NCBI GenBank assembly: GCA_028583605.1
Contig: CM053327.1
Location: forward strand, 26,771,629 to 26,835,628
DNA: 64,000 bases
Source of the DNA: Dastarcus helophoroides
Taxonomy: Eukaryota > Arthropoda > Insecta > Coleoptera > Bothrideridae
Reading direction: 5' to 3'
Shown here: positions 1 to 10,899 of the stretch, piece after piece
Layout: each line of letters begins with the position of its first letter
Numbering within the stretch: position 1 is the first letter of the stretch
Notes under the pieces: generated by a model
Databases searched by the model: none
What the model saw: only the letters and a program-made list of their open reading frames with translations
What the model was told of the DNA's origin: nothing
Program-made: the position numbers and the translations under genes

Positions 1-1320
1 CAGCATATTTTTACTATAGTTTACTATAGCCGAGTTTGTTTATAATAAAGTCACACAATTTATACAAAACAAAACAAGTATCATTTTATATAAAGTGAAA
101 CTTCTCCCAGTTGAACTATTTCGACGCAATTCTTAATTAAACAAAAAAAATTACCTTTCCTTCCAATTACAAAATCTGTAAAAAATTAGCACCAAAAAAT
201 CTAGACATATCAAACGAATCATCTTGCCTTGTGACACTTAAAAATTGAACTAAACGCTCCAAACTGAATAAAATAAATAAGCTCAGGTTGTTTAATCCTT
301 AATTGTTACTCGATCCAGAGCGGAAACAGAAATATGATCTGGAAGTAATGCAGGATATGGTTAGAATTTATCAATGGAAAAAAAAAACTTTATGCATAGT
401 AAAGCTGATAAATCATTGTCATTTGTGGGAACCAACAAGATAAAGAGAATAAAACGGCAAATGCAACTTGTCCACAGATAAGATGGTATTCTTGGAAAGA
501 TATTAAAGACGGTGTTGGGAAAATTAAATTGTTTGTGTTGGCGTTAAGCAATTTGAGACAGCAATAAATCAACTCGTGGCGCTTAGAACCATCTTGTTCT
601 AAGTCTCTTTAAATTTCGATCAAAATTAGAAGCTTAAAAACTAAAAACGAGCGCTTTGTGTTGTTAAATCAATTAGAGGAAAACGTGTATAAATTCTAGA
701 AATAAATGAGTAATAAGAGCTAAAGATAATTTTAATTAAAAAAAGCTAGCCCATTTATTGACTTACTTCAATTATTTGCGATTTGTCACTTATCTGATAA
801 AGTAAAAAACAAATATTGGTTTTCAATGGTACTTTATTAAAAAAAACCAATAGCTGTATTAATATGTAGTCAATAGATTTATTAAAATATTCAATAGCTG
901 TATTAAAATATGCAACTTCCACTCTAATAAACGAGTTGTTGCACAAATTTCTTAATAGCATGCAAATTGTTATTGGCTTTTAATGTAATAAATTCGTTAA
1001 CACAAGAAATGCAAATCTCTCGACCAGCTGACATCTATTTATAAAGTTTGTATCACCGAGTATTCAGAAAATCACAAATATTAAGTTTTTTTGAAAGTTG
1101 TTTGTAAACTCATAAATCTCCCTAAGACAGAATTTGATTAATTTGTCTGTCCACGTTTTTTCTTCGAAATGGAATTCTTACCAAAGTTAAGTGGTATATT
1201 CCGTATCTTAATGATAAATAGAAACGTGACGAATATCCTTAAGGAAATAGGAGTTTCGTATTTCACAACAATTCCAATGTTTTTGCATCTTCAAGCAGGT
1301 GAATGCAATATGCTGGCTGG
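1..1320. other. AT-rich sequence without a recognised gene
   Basis: Non-repetitive-looking AT-rich DNA with poly-A and poly-T runs. Only short open frames of about 60-70 codons on the minus strand occur, with biased Ile/Leu/Phe/Asn composition and no domain I recognise. No splice-site-bounded exon, RNA gene or transposon end could be supported. Confidence 0.5.
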
Positions 1321-1449
1321 CAGTTTTAATTGACTGGGAATCTGCAGCACTGTGCATTCCAATTTTATCGTAAACTACAATCGCACTATGCTGCTATTGC
1401 AGGTTCATTGCAATTAAGCTTACCTTGGGATAACAAAGGTTGCAACCTA

Positions 1450-1604
1450 TGTTGTATGCAAGTAGAATACAACCTAGACTTCAAATTCATGCAGCCCTCC
1501 AGGCGTGTATAGTGTATCGTAGGTAGCTGAACTACCAACAGTTGAAACACTGCCTCCTAGCGAAGCGGTTGCTCTCTAGGAAAGTTCCCAGAAGACAAGG
1601 ATTC
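1450..1604 (+). repeat. Foldback-associated arm sequence (FB1), copy 1
   Basis: Runs from GTATGCAAGTAGAATACAAC through the GCAGCCCTCCAGGCGTGTAT segment to GACAAGGATTCTAATGCAC. The same sequence recurs near 29806-29960, 45669-45820, 46794-46846 plus 48450-48560, and in inverted orientation near 30110-30250, 45910-45980 and 48660-48720. It is a repeated arm that joins directly to the hairpin family described at 1605. No coding potential is seen. Confidence 0.8.
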
Positions 1605-1772
1605 TAATGCACGGACCAATAAGTTTGAACATTTATTAGATTCGAAGTTTGGAAACCAAAATCGGTTTCGATGTGACGAGATCTAACAAGATCGAAACCG
1701 GTCTTTGGTTTCCAAACTTCGAATCTAATAAGCGTTCAAACCTAGTGGTCTGTGCATTAGAACCTATGTTGT
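1605..1772. repeat. Foldback hairpin FB2, copy 1
   Basis: Inverted repeat with arms of about 78 bp. The left arm reads TCTAATGCACGGACC then TTATTAGATTCGAAGTTTGG; the right arm is its reverse complement, ending GTCTGTGCATTAGAACC. The short centre holds GTGACGAGATCTAACAAGATC followed by GAAACCGG. That is the hammerhead-like motif found intact in copy 2, here with its first C changed to G. Downstream it joins the tail TTGTGTTTTTTAATCTTTCT, which is shared with the family-A insertions. Confidence 0.85.
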
Positions 1773-1999
1773 GTTTTTTAATCTTTCTTGCTTTCAGGGG
1801 ACAAGATTTGTTTTTCAATTTTTGAAGTATCTAGTTACGATATAAACAAAAAATTTCAAAATAACCAACATTTTAAAAAAGGGTGAAATGAAGTCGAAAT
1901 TTTTAGAACAGTCGAGCGTACAAAAAACTAAATTTTTAGAATTTTGAGAGGGTGAACGATTTTCAAAAAATTGTCGAAATGGTTAGTCTAGTTTTCTGG

Positions 2000-2160
2000 A
2001 TTCTGGATTCGTTGTGGGTTGCCCAAAGTTTAGGTCAGCACTTAGGCCACCCTTTAAGGGCCCGTTGTGCTATCCCCGAGATTGAGGTGTCCTTGGTTAT
2101 TCCGTCAGCCACCCAACCTTGTTGAGAAACCGAAGAACGTCCCTTGGATGTTCCTCTCTA
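2000..2160. repeat. GC-richer dispersed repeat N, copy 1
   Basis: Reads from TTCGTTGTGGGTTGCCC through CTTAGGCCACCCTTT and GTGCTATCCCCGAGATTG to GAAGAACGTCCCTTGGATG. Two close relatives lie at 3140-3310 and 4560-4735. Its GC content is well above that of the surrounding block. It does not encode a protein I recognise, and is probably a fragment of a transposon or its untranslated region. Confidence 0.75.
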
Positions 2161-2704
2161 AGTCTAGTTTTCAAAAAAATGCTAATTTTTTCAAAAAAAA
2201 AATCCAAACTTTGAAAAGTTGAAATTAAAAAATACTGAAATTTAAAAAAAATAGAACTTTTCGGATATGAAAAATGGAAAATTTTAAAAACAGTAAACAT
2301 TTTAAAAATCAAAATTTTGAGAAAAAGTTGACATTTTTAAAAAGAGCCCAAATTTTGACAAAAAGTCGAAATTTTGCAACAAAATCTAAACTATGAAATA
2401 AAATCGAAATTTTTATAAAAACTCAACTCTTCAAATAACTCGACATAATCAAAAAATTTTTTTATCAAGTTTTTAAAGAAATCTAAAATTCTCGAAAAGC
2501 AAAAGTTTTGAAAACTGTCGAAATTTTTTAAAACTTTTTTTTTTAATTTAAAAAAACGAAATTTTGAAAATCGAACTTTTGATAAAAAGTCGAGCTTTTG
2601 ATAAAAGTCAAAATTTTGAAATGAACTTTTTTTTTTAAATTTAAAATATCGAAATTTTGAAAATAAATCGAACTTTGAAAAAAGTCGAGCTTTAGAAAAA
2701 AAGT

Positions 2705-2945
2705 CGAACCAAGAAAGATTAAAAAACACAACATAGGTTCTAATGCACAGACCAATAGGTTTAAACATTTATTAGATTCGAAGTTTGGGAACCAAAGACC
2801 GGTTTCGATCTGACGAGATCTAACAAGATCGAAACCGGTCTTTGGTTTCCAAACTTCGAATCTAATAAATGTTTAAACCTATTGGTCTGTGCATTTGAAC
2901 CTGTGTTGTGTTTTTTAATCTTTCTTGGTTTCAGGGGACAAGATT
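2705..2945. repeat. Composite foldback hairpin (FB2 plus shared tail), copy 2
   Basis: A near-perfect palindrome with arms of about 115 bp. From the outside in, each arm carries the AAGAAAGATTAAAAAACACA tail, GGTTCTAATGCACAGACC and the ACATTTATTAGATTCGAAG segment. At the centre on the plus strand, CTGACGA (2810-2816) is followed by a 5-bp stem GATCT/AGATC with loop AACA (2817-2830) and GAAA (2831-2834). This order matches the conserved core of hammerhead ribozymes, in which the base between CUGA and GA may vary. Function is not shown. Confidence 0.8.
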
Positions 2946-3139
2946 TGTTTTTCAATTTTTGAAGTATCTAGTTACGATATAAACAAAAAATTTCAAAATA
3001 ACCAACATTTTGAAAAAGGGTGAAATGAAAGTCGAAATTTTTACAACAGTCGAACGTTCAAAAAACTACATTTTTAGAATCTTTAGAGAGTGGACGATTT
3101 TCAAAAAATTGTCGACATGGTCAGAAAAGTCTAGTTTTC

Positions 3140-3310
3140 TGGTTTCTAGTTCTAGATTCGTTGTGGGTGGCCTAAAGTTTAGGCCAGCACTTAGGCCACC
3201 CTTTCCGGGCCCATTGTGCTATCCCCGTGATTAAGGTGTCCTAAGTCATTCATTCAGCCATTCAACCTTGTTGAGAAACTGAAGAACGTCCCTTGGATGC
3301 GCCTCTTTCA
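3140..3310. repeat. GC-richer dispersed repeat N, copy 2
   Basis: Second copy of the repeat at 2000-2160, in the same orientation and in the same position within the second 1.14-kb tandem unit. It was therefore duplicated together with the surrounding block rather than inserted separately. Confidence 0.75.
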
Positions 3311-3901
3311 AATCTAGTTTTCAAAAAAAAGCTAAATTTTCCAAAAAATCAAAATTTTGAAAAGTCAAAATTAAAAAATATTGAAATTTTTAAAAAATTA
3401 GAACTTTTCGAACATGGAAAATGGAAAGTTTTAAAAACAATAAACATTTTAAAAGTCAAAAATTTTGGAAAAAAGTTGACATTTTCAAAAAGAGCCCAAA
3501 TTTTGACAAAAAGTCGAAATTTTGCAACAAAATCTAAACTATGAAATAATATCGAAATTTTTATGAAAACTCAGCTCTTTAAAAAACTCTTCAACAAATT
3601 TTATTGTCAAGTTTCTAAAGAAATCTAAAATTCTCGAAAAGCAAAAGTTTTGAAAAATGTCGAAATGTTCGAAAATTTTGAAGTTAAAATTTTTTAAAAC
3701 TCTTTTTTTAAATTTAAAAAACCGAAATTTTGAAAATCGAACGTTTGGAAAAAAAATCGAACTTTTAAAAAAAAGTCCAATTTTTGATAAAAAGTCGAGC
3801 TTTTGATAAAAAGTCGAAATTTTGAAATGAACTTTTTTTTTAATTTAAAAACCTAAATTTTGCAAATAAATCGAACTTTTGAAAAAAGTCGAACTTTTGA
3901 A

Positions 3902-4034
3902 AAAAGATCGAACATTTGATAAAAAGTCGAGCTTTTGATAAAAAGTCGAGCTTTTCATAAAAAGTCGAGCTTTCCGTAAAAAGTCGAGCTTTTGTTAAAA
4001 AGTCGAGCTTTTAATAAAAAGTCGAAATTTTGAA
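3902..4034 (+). repeat. 19-bp minisatellite, about seven units
   Basis: Units of AAAAAGTCGAGCTTTTGAT follow one another without gaps at about 3921, 3940, 3959, 3978, 3997 and 4016, each differing by one to four bases. A more diverged unit precedes them. This is the clearest place where the degenerate block appears as a regular tandem array, and it shows a basic unit of about 19 bp. Confidence 0.85.
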
Positions 4035-4559
4035 ATGAACTTTTTTTTTAATTTAAAAAACCGAAATTTTAAAAATAAATCGAAAAGTCGAACTTTTGAT
4101 AAGCCGAACTTTTGATAAAAAGTCGATCTTTTGATAAAAAGTCGAAATTTTGAAATGAAGTCAAAATTTTGTAAAAAAATCATAGCTTCAAAAACCAAAA
4201 TTTCAGATCCGTACAAATCGCCTTTGAAACTATTCTATCGTGTAGATTTTGACACGAGTAATCAGAATTTATAAGGCATCCCATTTATGAGTTTCAGCCA
4301 TTTAAAATTCCAAAATAATTAAAACAAACTTTAATCCCTCATATCTCCTAAATTGGAACGATTTGGAAGTTAATTTATGGTCGTTTTTTTTTAAATTCGT
4401 TTTTATGCAATTTTAGGTTAGGTTAGTGGAAAAATTAAAAAGGTGAGAATGTCAGAAAAATTCAAATTTTTGAAAAATTTCAAAATGAAAAAAAAATCGA
4501 TTCATTTAACACCTTAAAAAAGGTAACGGCCGTGGTAATAGTGAGGTCAGGTGACATAC

Positions 4560-4735
4560 CTGAGATTCTGGATTTGAGGTGGGTTGGCTAGAGTTTAATC
4601 CTTCACTTAGGCCACCCTTTCCAGCCCCATTGTGCTATCCCCGTGATTGGGGCGTCCTTGGTCATTCATTCAGCCACCCAACCTTGTTGAGAAACTGAAG
4701 AACGTCCCTTGGATGCGTCTCTTTCAAACTGGCCA
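4560..4735. repeat. GC-richer dispersed repeat N, copy 3
   Basis: Third copy of repeat N, starting at GAGATTCTGGATTTGAGG and ending GGATGCGTCTCTTTCAAAC. Unlike copies 1 and 2 it is not followed by the degenerate block. It continues into about 300 bp of sequence of normal complexity (CTGGCCACACTAGGCC and beyond), which may be more of the parent element. Confidence 0.65.
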
Positions 4736-4739
4736 CACT

Positions 4740-5034
4740 AGGCCATAAGTCTCCCAGCGTGAATCCTCTGATTGATGCTAGTGCCGCTGCTTCTCAACAC
4801 CCCCTACAACTCTGGTCGTTTATAATTCCCATTCTGTGTAGGTGTTTGTTTAATCGACAGTCACCTGTCTAAACCCCTACAAGTTTCCTGAGGTTAGTTC
4901 TTGAAAGTTTTAGGCATAATTGGGCCAATTCCCTGCACGGCATTCTGATAAATGCGCGCAAGTGACACACCAGCATACCAGAAAGTTTGTCTCATAAATG
5001 CAATCTACCAAAAATAAGTTGTCATCTGAAATCA
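4740..5034. other. Transposon-like flank, not identified
   Basis: Sequence of moderate GC content between repeat N copy 3 and a LINE 3' fragment. It has no long open frame and no recognisable domain. Its position suggests it belongs to one of the two neighbouring elements. Confidence 0.35.
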
Positions 5035-5357
5035 CGGAAGATGCTCGCTGGAACTAATAGGATTGATCCCCCAAAGGGCAAGGTTCTTGAGGCATACTAG
5101 ACAGTCGGAGACAGCAAATTCCTGGGCGGTCCAGCTTGACGCAGTGAGGACTCCTCTCTATGGAAACTCTTTTCCCTATAGAACTTCCAAGTTATGGAAC
5201 TTGTTACCGGAAGGAATTTTCCCCAAAAATTACAACCTATCCTTGTTTAAGAAGGCGGTTCATCGCCATCTATCCTTGTTTCCGGATCCTACTCGCAGTG
5301 CTTTGAAAGCCTAATGGGTTTACCATTTGCAAGTCGATTAAACTTAAAAAGCAAAAA
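5035..5357 (+). pseudogene. Non-LTR retrotransposon 3' end (ORF2 C-terminus), truncated
   Basis: An 83-codon frame (5063-5314) reads IPQRARFLRHTRQSET, then TSKLWNLLPEGIFPKN and SLFKKAVHRHLSLFPDPT, and ends at a stop. The longer copies at 57672-59412 (plus) and 52028-54360 (minus) have the same C-terminus. It matches the post-RT C-terminal region of jockey/CR1-like LINEs. After the stop comes GTCGATTAAACTTAAAAAGC, the same 3' end as the 57.7-kb copy (59384 onwards). Typical 5' truncation left only about 320 bp. The upstream frame is lost and no catalytic residue remains. Confident as LINE-derived; clade is inferred. Confidence 0.85.
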
Positions 5358-5368
5358 ATAGCAAGATT

Positions 5369-6830
5369 ATGTCAAATGTCAAATTCATCTGTAATATTTA
5401 TGTTAGCGGAATCCCCTGTATAGTTGCCAAGTGGTGGCAACTTGGCTACGTCAGGACGGGCGAGCTCAGGAAACGCAGCAGGAATGTATCGCGCAGCAGT
5501 ACCGACCATACGCCGGAACCGAAGAGCCGCCGCGATAAATCGTTTAAACCTTATAAAAGAATAATAGAGTCCTATTCTTGAATATCGACTTTTATTGGGG
5601 AAAATACCCCCTATTTAACCCATAAAGTTTACATTTATATCTTTTCATAAATTTTTTATTTCAGATATTGGACAGTTTCGGTGACGGTTAAGGAGCTCCA
5701 TAACATCCCTTTCAAGTCATCGGAAGAGAGCAGAACTTTTATCTCATCCTAATTTGTTAGAGGTAGGATCGGATATTGGTTTGATGAGGCCCCAAGCTAT
5801 TTGAGATATGGGGTCCCAAGCTATTTGATATAAGGGACCAAGTAAATATATTAAATTTATTACTCTGTCTGGAACTTTTTAGCGTGCAGAAAAATAGGTC
5901 ATCACACTGTCTCGAAAATTTCTGGTCACCTAAAAAAAAAGCTTTTCGTTCATTTTGTAATCATTTCTCATGGGTTTTCCTCATACCACAATTTTATCGA
6001 AATAAAAACCAGATCCACAACCCTACTTTTCCCAACAACTTCTTTTGGGCAACACTGTATGTCCAAATATATTTTTGGGGGGCCCCCAAGATGGTGGGGA
6101 CCTAAGCTATAGCCTGTATAGCTTACACGTAAATCCAGCACTATCAGAAGGACTATTTATCATTTCAAGGTGACATCTAAGTAATTTCGTGGTGTCTTCA
6201 ATAAAAAAATCATAAACCTATCAGACGCAAGCGATTAACTTGACCGGAAGTTTTGAGTTGCAGGGGTAATTGGGCAGATTGTTTTGTAACGTCAATAAGC
6301 ACCAATAAGTTGTTAAAAGGAGCGGATGTCGGCACCAATTGCCTGAGATTCATATGAACGCTGCATATAAATACGTGAGAACTTTATTATGGGGTCAATG
6401 AGTTAGAAGATGCATTTGTATAATAAATCACGACGAACCTTATTATTAGCGAAAGCAAGGCAAAGTTGACATTGAGGCTGAATTGTCTCGTTATTATTCA
6501 CCATCAGACTTCCTTAAATTATTATCTGAGGATGTTAAAATCAAAACAACACGTTTCCAATTGACAGATTAAAACTCAGAATGTTGTAGGGATAAAAATA
6601 TGCATCAATGATGATTTCTGATTTAGTTACATACTTCCTAAACATTTTGAGTTAATTAAGACATTTCAACTAGGGCCGTGCCGTGTTATGATGCAAAAAA
6701 GCAACCGCATCAGGAGGCACCTTAAGGGAGCTGCATAAGTAGCTAAATCAAAATATAATTTGAGCCATTCAATAATTAAACATGTTTACACAGCTTTTCT
6801 ATATCGGTCTATGTCAAAAGTGATGAAATG
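5369..6830. other. Mixed AT-rich sequence with transposon-like scraps
   Basis: A short GC-richer frame at 5369-5581 ends KSRRDKSFKPYKRIIES and stops; no family was recognised. At 5780-5840 a phrase is duplicated (CCCAAGCTATTTGAGATATG and CCCAAGCTATTTGATATAAG), and GGGGGGCCCCCAAGATGGTG occurs near 6076. Both look like transposon ends, but no complete element could be delimited. The remainder is AT-rich with no supported gene. Confidence 0.4.
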
Positions 6831-7199
6831 CGGTTCTTTTTCAAATTTTAATGCTTTTTTTTAATTCAGAAGATACAATTCTTGTTAAGAGTTTAAACTA
6901 AAAATGAAATAAAATTCCAAAGTGTATAAAATTTTTCGAAATTACAAAATTATAATTATGATTTCTGAAAAGGTGCAGAAGTCTACGGACAACATTTCGA
7001 ATTTAAACTAGCGATTTTGCTGAAATAATTTAAAATTTAGATAAAATGCAAATTAGTAGATATAAAACTGACAAATATTCAAAAAACACTTCTTGAAATT
7101 AAAAAAAAAGTCATTAGTCACGTCTCATCAATTACGCAAACAGAAGAAAAAAAGACGTCGTTTGAGGAAAATTAAGAAAAATATAAATAAAACTTGAAT

Positions 7200-10100
7200 G
7201 CTAACTAAAAAAGGGTTAGAAAAAAGCCAAATTTTGAGAATAAATTCATATTCATGAAAAGGAAAAAAAATAAAAGAAAGTTTGATCGTTTTTGCATAAA
7301 TGTCGGTTTTTTCTCGAAATTTTCATTTTTTCTCAAAATTCTGAGTTTACATTTAACAATCCTTATATTTCCGAGACTAAATTAGAAATTTTGAAAAGGA
7401 ATCGAAATTTGAAAATGTCTAAATATTTTAAAATAAAAGATGGACAAATCTGGATTAGATAAACGAGAAAACAGTTATTATTTCAAAAATTCAAGCTTAG
7501 AGTCAAAATTTCTGGAGAAACGTGAAAACTTGGCTCCACACGATAAAATTTTGAAAGGTTGAAAGAACAGAAATATTAAAAAAAAAGTCAAAATTTTGAA
7601 AAAAAAGTAAATTTAAAAAAGTGGCGTTTTAAAAAATTTAAAAATTATGAAACCAAGGAATTTTAAAAAGGGTTCAAACTTTAAAAAACCGAAATATTAA
7701 AATTTTTTTAGAAATTTATTGGAAATGTTGAAATTTCGAAAATAAAACATAACTTTCAAAAAAAAGTCTTAATTTTGAGAAGCGGCCGAAAATTTGAAAA
7801 ATGGTTGAAATTTTTGATAAAAGTGAAAATTGTGAAAAAAAATTTTGGAACACGACATTTCGAAAAAATAAAAAATTGCAAAAAAGTTGGAATTTTTGAA
7901 AATGAAAATATGAAAAGGAACAAAATTTTGATTCAACATTTTGGAAAAATACAAAATTGCAAAAACTTACCAAGAAAAAATTTCAAAATTTGGAGAGAAA
8001 TATGACATTTTGATGAAAAAAATCGAAAGTTTTTAAAAGGAATTAAAATTTTGTCAGCACAAAAAGGCAAAATTCTTAAAAAAATAAAGACATAATTTAA
8101 AAAAATTTTAATAAGGACAACAGTTTCCAAAAAATTCAAAAGTTAAAATCTTCAAGTAAAATAAAAACTGATAGTACAAATCAAATTTTTAAAACTCGAT
8201 CGAAATTTAAAAAAAAAGTGGATATCACTAAAAAAGTTCGTGAAATTTTTACGAGTCGAGTTCTTATGATAAAATCAAATTGCTCCAAAAAGGAAACTAT
8301 AAAAATAAAAATTTTGGAAAAATTTGAAATGTTCAAAAAAAACCCTAAAAGAGGTCGAAATTTAAATTATTTGAACTTTAAAAAAAATCGGGATCGAAAC
8401 AAATTATTATTTATTGTAAAAAGTAGAATTTTTTGAAATCAAAATTTTGAAAAAAGTAGACAGGAAGTTTGAGTAGAAGTTTTGACAAAAGTATACAAAA
8501 AAAATCATAAGCAAAAATTTTCAATAACGTCGAAATTTTCCATAGTAAAGTTTTTCAAAAGTTAAAATTTTTGAAAGTTGAAATCGAAGATCAAAATTTT
8601 TATAATAATCTAAAATTTAAGAAAAAGCCATATTTAAAAGAAGATAGAAATGTTGAAAAAAAACTGGAAACTGTAAAATTTTCAAAAGAAGTGCCAACAT
8701 TTTCAAAAAAAAATTCAAAATTTTCAAGCTGGATTTAAAAATAAAATGGAATTTCAAATATGTCGAATCAAAAAAAGAAAATCAAAATATTCAAAAAGGC
8801 AAAATTTCCATAAAAAAAAATGAAATCTGGAAAAAAGACGATATTTCGAAAAAAATCGAAAATTTCAAAAAAATGGAAGTATTTAAAAAAGGTGACATTT
8901 TTCAAAATAAGTTGAAATTTTGAAAATGGTGTGAATCTTTTTAAAAAAAGTGAAAACATTTAAAAAAAGTCGCGTTTTTCCAAAAAGTCATAACTTCGAA
9001 TAAAAGTCAATATTTTCGAAACTTAACATTTTCAAAAAAAAGCAGAAAGTCAAATCTTTCAAATAATCATCTTTATTATTATTTTTTTAAAAAGTAAATT
9101 TTTCGAAAAAGTCAAAATTTTGAAAAAAATAAAAAGGGATTTTGAGTAGCAGTTTTGACAGAAGTGTACAAAAAAATCATAAGCAAAAATGTTCAGTAAC
9201 GTCGACATTTTCCATAGTAAAGTTTTTCAAAGGTTAACATTTTTGAAATTTGAAATCGAAGATCAAAATTTTTATAATAATCCAAAATTTAAGAAAAAGT
9301 CGTATTTAAAAAAGATAGAAATGTTGAAACAACTGGAAACTGTGAAATTTTTAATAAAAGTGCCAACATTTTCAAAAAAATTCAAAACTTTCAAGTTGGA
9401 TTCAAATATAAAATGGAATTTCAAAAATGTCGAATCAAAAAAAGAAAATCAAAATATTCAAAAAGACAAAATTTCCAAAAAAAAATGAAATCTGGGAAAA
9501 AGACGATATTTCGAAACAAATCGAAAATTTCAAAAAAATGGAAGTATTTAAAAAAGGTGACATTTTTCAAAATAGGTTGAAATTTTGAAAATGGTGTGAA
9601 TCTGTTTAGAAAAAGTGAAAACATTTTAAAAAAGTCACGTTTTTCCAAAAAGTCATAACTTCGAATAAAAAAAGTCAATACTTTCAAACTTAACATTTTC
9701 AAAAACAAAGCAGAAAGTCAAATCTTTCAAATAATCATCTATTTTATTATTATTATTATTTTTTTAAAAAGTAAATTTTTCGAAAAAGTCAAAATTTTGA
9801 AAAAAATAGAAAGGAATTTCGAGTAGAAGTTTTGACAAAAGTATACAAAAAAATCATAAGCAAAAATTTTCAATAACGTCGAAATTTTCCATACTAAATT
9901 TTTCCAAAAGTTAAAATTTTTGAAAGTTCAAATCGAAGATCAAAATTTTTATAATAATCTAAAATTTAAGAAAAAGTCATATTTAAAAAAAGATGGAAAT
10001 GTTGAAAAAACTGGAAACTGAAATTTTCAATAGAAGTGCCAACATTTTGAAAAAAATTCAAAATTTTCAAGCTGGATTTAAAAATAACATGGAATTCCAA

Positions 10101-10890
10101 AAAGGTTGAATCAAAAAAAGAAAATCAAAATATTCAAAAAGGCAAACCAAAAAAATGAAATCTGGAAAAAAGACGATATTTCAAAAAAATCGAAAATTTC
10201 AAAAAAATGGAAATATTCAAAAAATAAGTTGAAATTTTGAAAAAAGCGTGAATCTTTTTAAAAATAGTGAAAACATTTTAAAAAAGTCGTGGTTTTTCAA
10301 AAAGTCATAACTTCGAATAAAAGTCAATATTTTCGACACTTAACATTTTCAAAAAAAAGTAGAACGTCAAATCTCTCAAATATGGTGGAAATTGAAAAAA
10401 AATCCTTTGAAATCGCAATTCTTAAAGGTCAAAATTTTGAAAAAAGTTGAAATGATTTAAAAGGGCAAAAAAAGAGTAGAATTTTAAAAAAGTCGAAACT
10501 TTTAAATGGTCGAAAATTCGAGAATCGAAATGTTCAAAGTCGACATTTATAAAAAACTGATATTTTCAAAAAAGCAGAATTCTTCGAAGAATATCGAAAT
10601 TTATAACCAAATAAAAATTTCTAGAAAAAGACGAAATATTGGAAAAATCAAAATTTTCAAAAAAAGCTTAATTATGAAACGAACATTTTCAAAAAATTTA
10701 AAATTTTAAAAGTATTCAAATTTTGGAAAACAATGTCGACGTGTTTCTTCTTAAGATGAAATTTTAAAAAGGTGGCCAGTTTATAATTTTTAACAATAAA
10801 AATTCATAATACTTAGAAAAAGTCGAAATTTCGAGGAAGTTCGAAATTGTAAAAAAAAAATTAAGAATTTGAAGAAAAAAACGAAAAACT
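7200..10890 (+). repeat. Degenerate GTCGAAATTTTGA block 2 (plus polarity)
   Basis: Some 3.7 kb of A-rich degenerate repeat with recurring GTCGAAATTT, CAAAATTTTGAAAAA and TTTTCAAAAAA words in plus polarity. From about 8440 it takes on a higher-order structure (see 8440-10380). The many short frames are Lys/Asn-rich on the plus strand and Phe-rich on the minus strand, as expected from composition. No gene is supported. Confidence 0.85.
8440..10380 (+). repeat. Three ~675-bp higher-order tandem units
   Basis: The marker GAGTAG followed by AGTTTTGACA lies at 8471, 9144 and 9821, giving spacings of 673 and 677 bp. Each unit repeats the same order: ATCATAAGCAAAAATTTTCA, CATAGTAAAGTTTTTC, GATCAAAATTTTTATAATAA, AGAAAATCAAAATATTC, then AAAAAGACGATATTTC. 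Units 2 and 3 are close copies of unit 1 with small indels. The similarity shows segmental tandem duplication inside the degenerate block. Confidence 0.85.
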
Positions 10891-10899
10891 ATTATGGGG

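Larger units (their letters stand above)
1797..4210 (+). repeat. Degenerate GTCGAAATTTTGA block 1 (plus polarity)
   Basis: Low-complexity DNA dominated by words such as GTCGAAATTTT, TTTTGAAAA and A-runs, with GTCGAA strongly favoured over TTCGAC. It is organised as two ~1.14-kb tandem copies: the segment at 1797 recurs at 2934, and the CCCTTGGATG segment at 2141 recurs at 3290. Three copies of a GC-richer segment and a foldback hairpin are embedded. Open frames here, rich in Phe and Lys, follow from base composition and are not credible genes. Confidence 0.85.

Noticed and set aside
3902..4034. CRISPR-like array
   Set aside because: Units are contiguous with no spacers, and the sequence is eukaryotic.
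4423..4436. TTAGGTTAGGTTAG, a possible interstitial telomeric repeat
   Set aside because: Fewer than three copies of TTAGG in AT-rich DNA; chance is a sufficient explanation.
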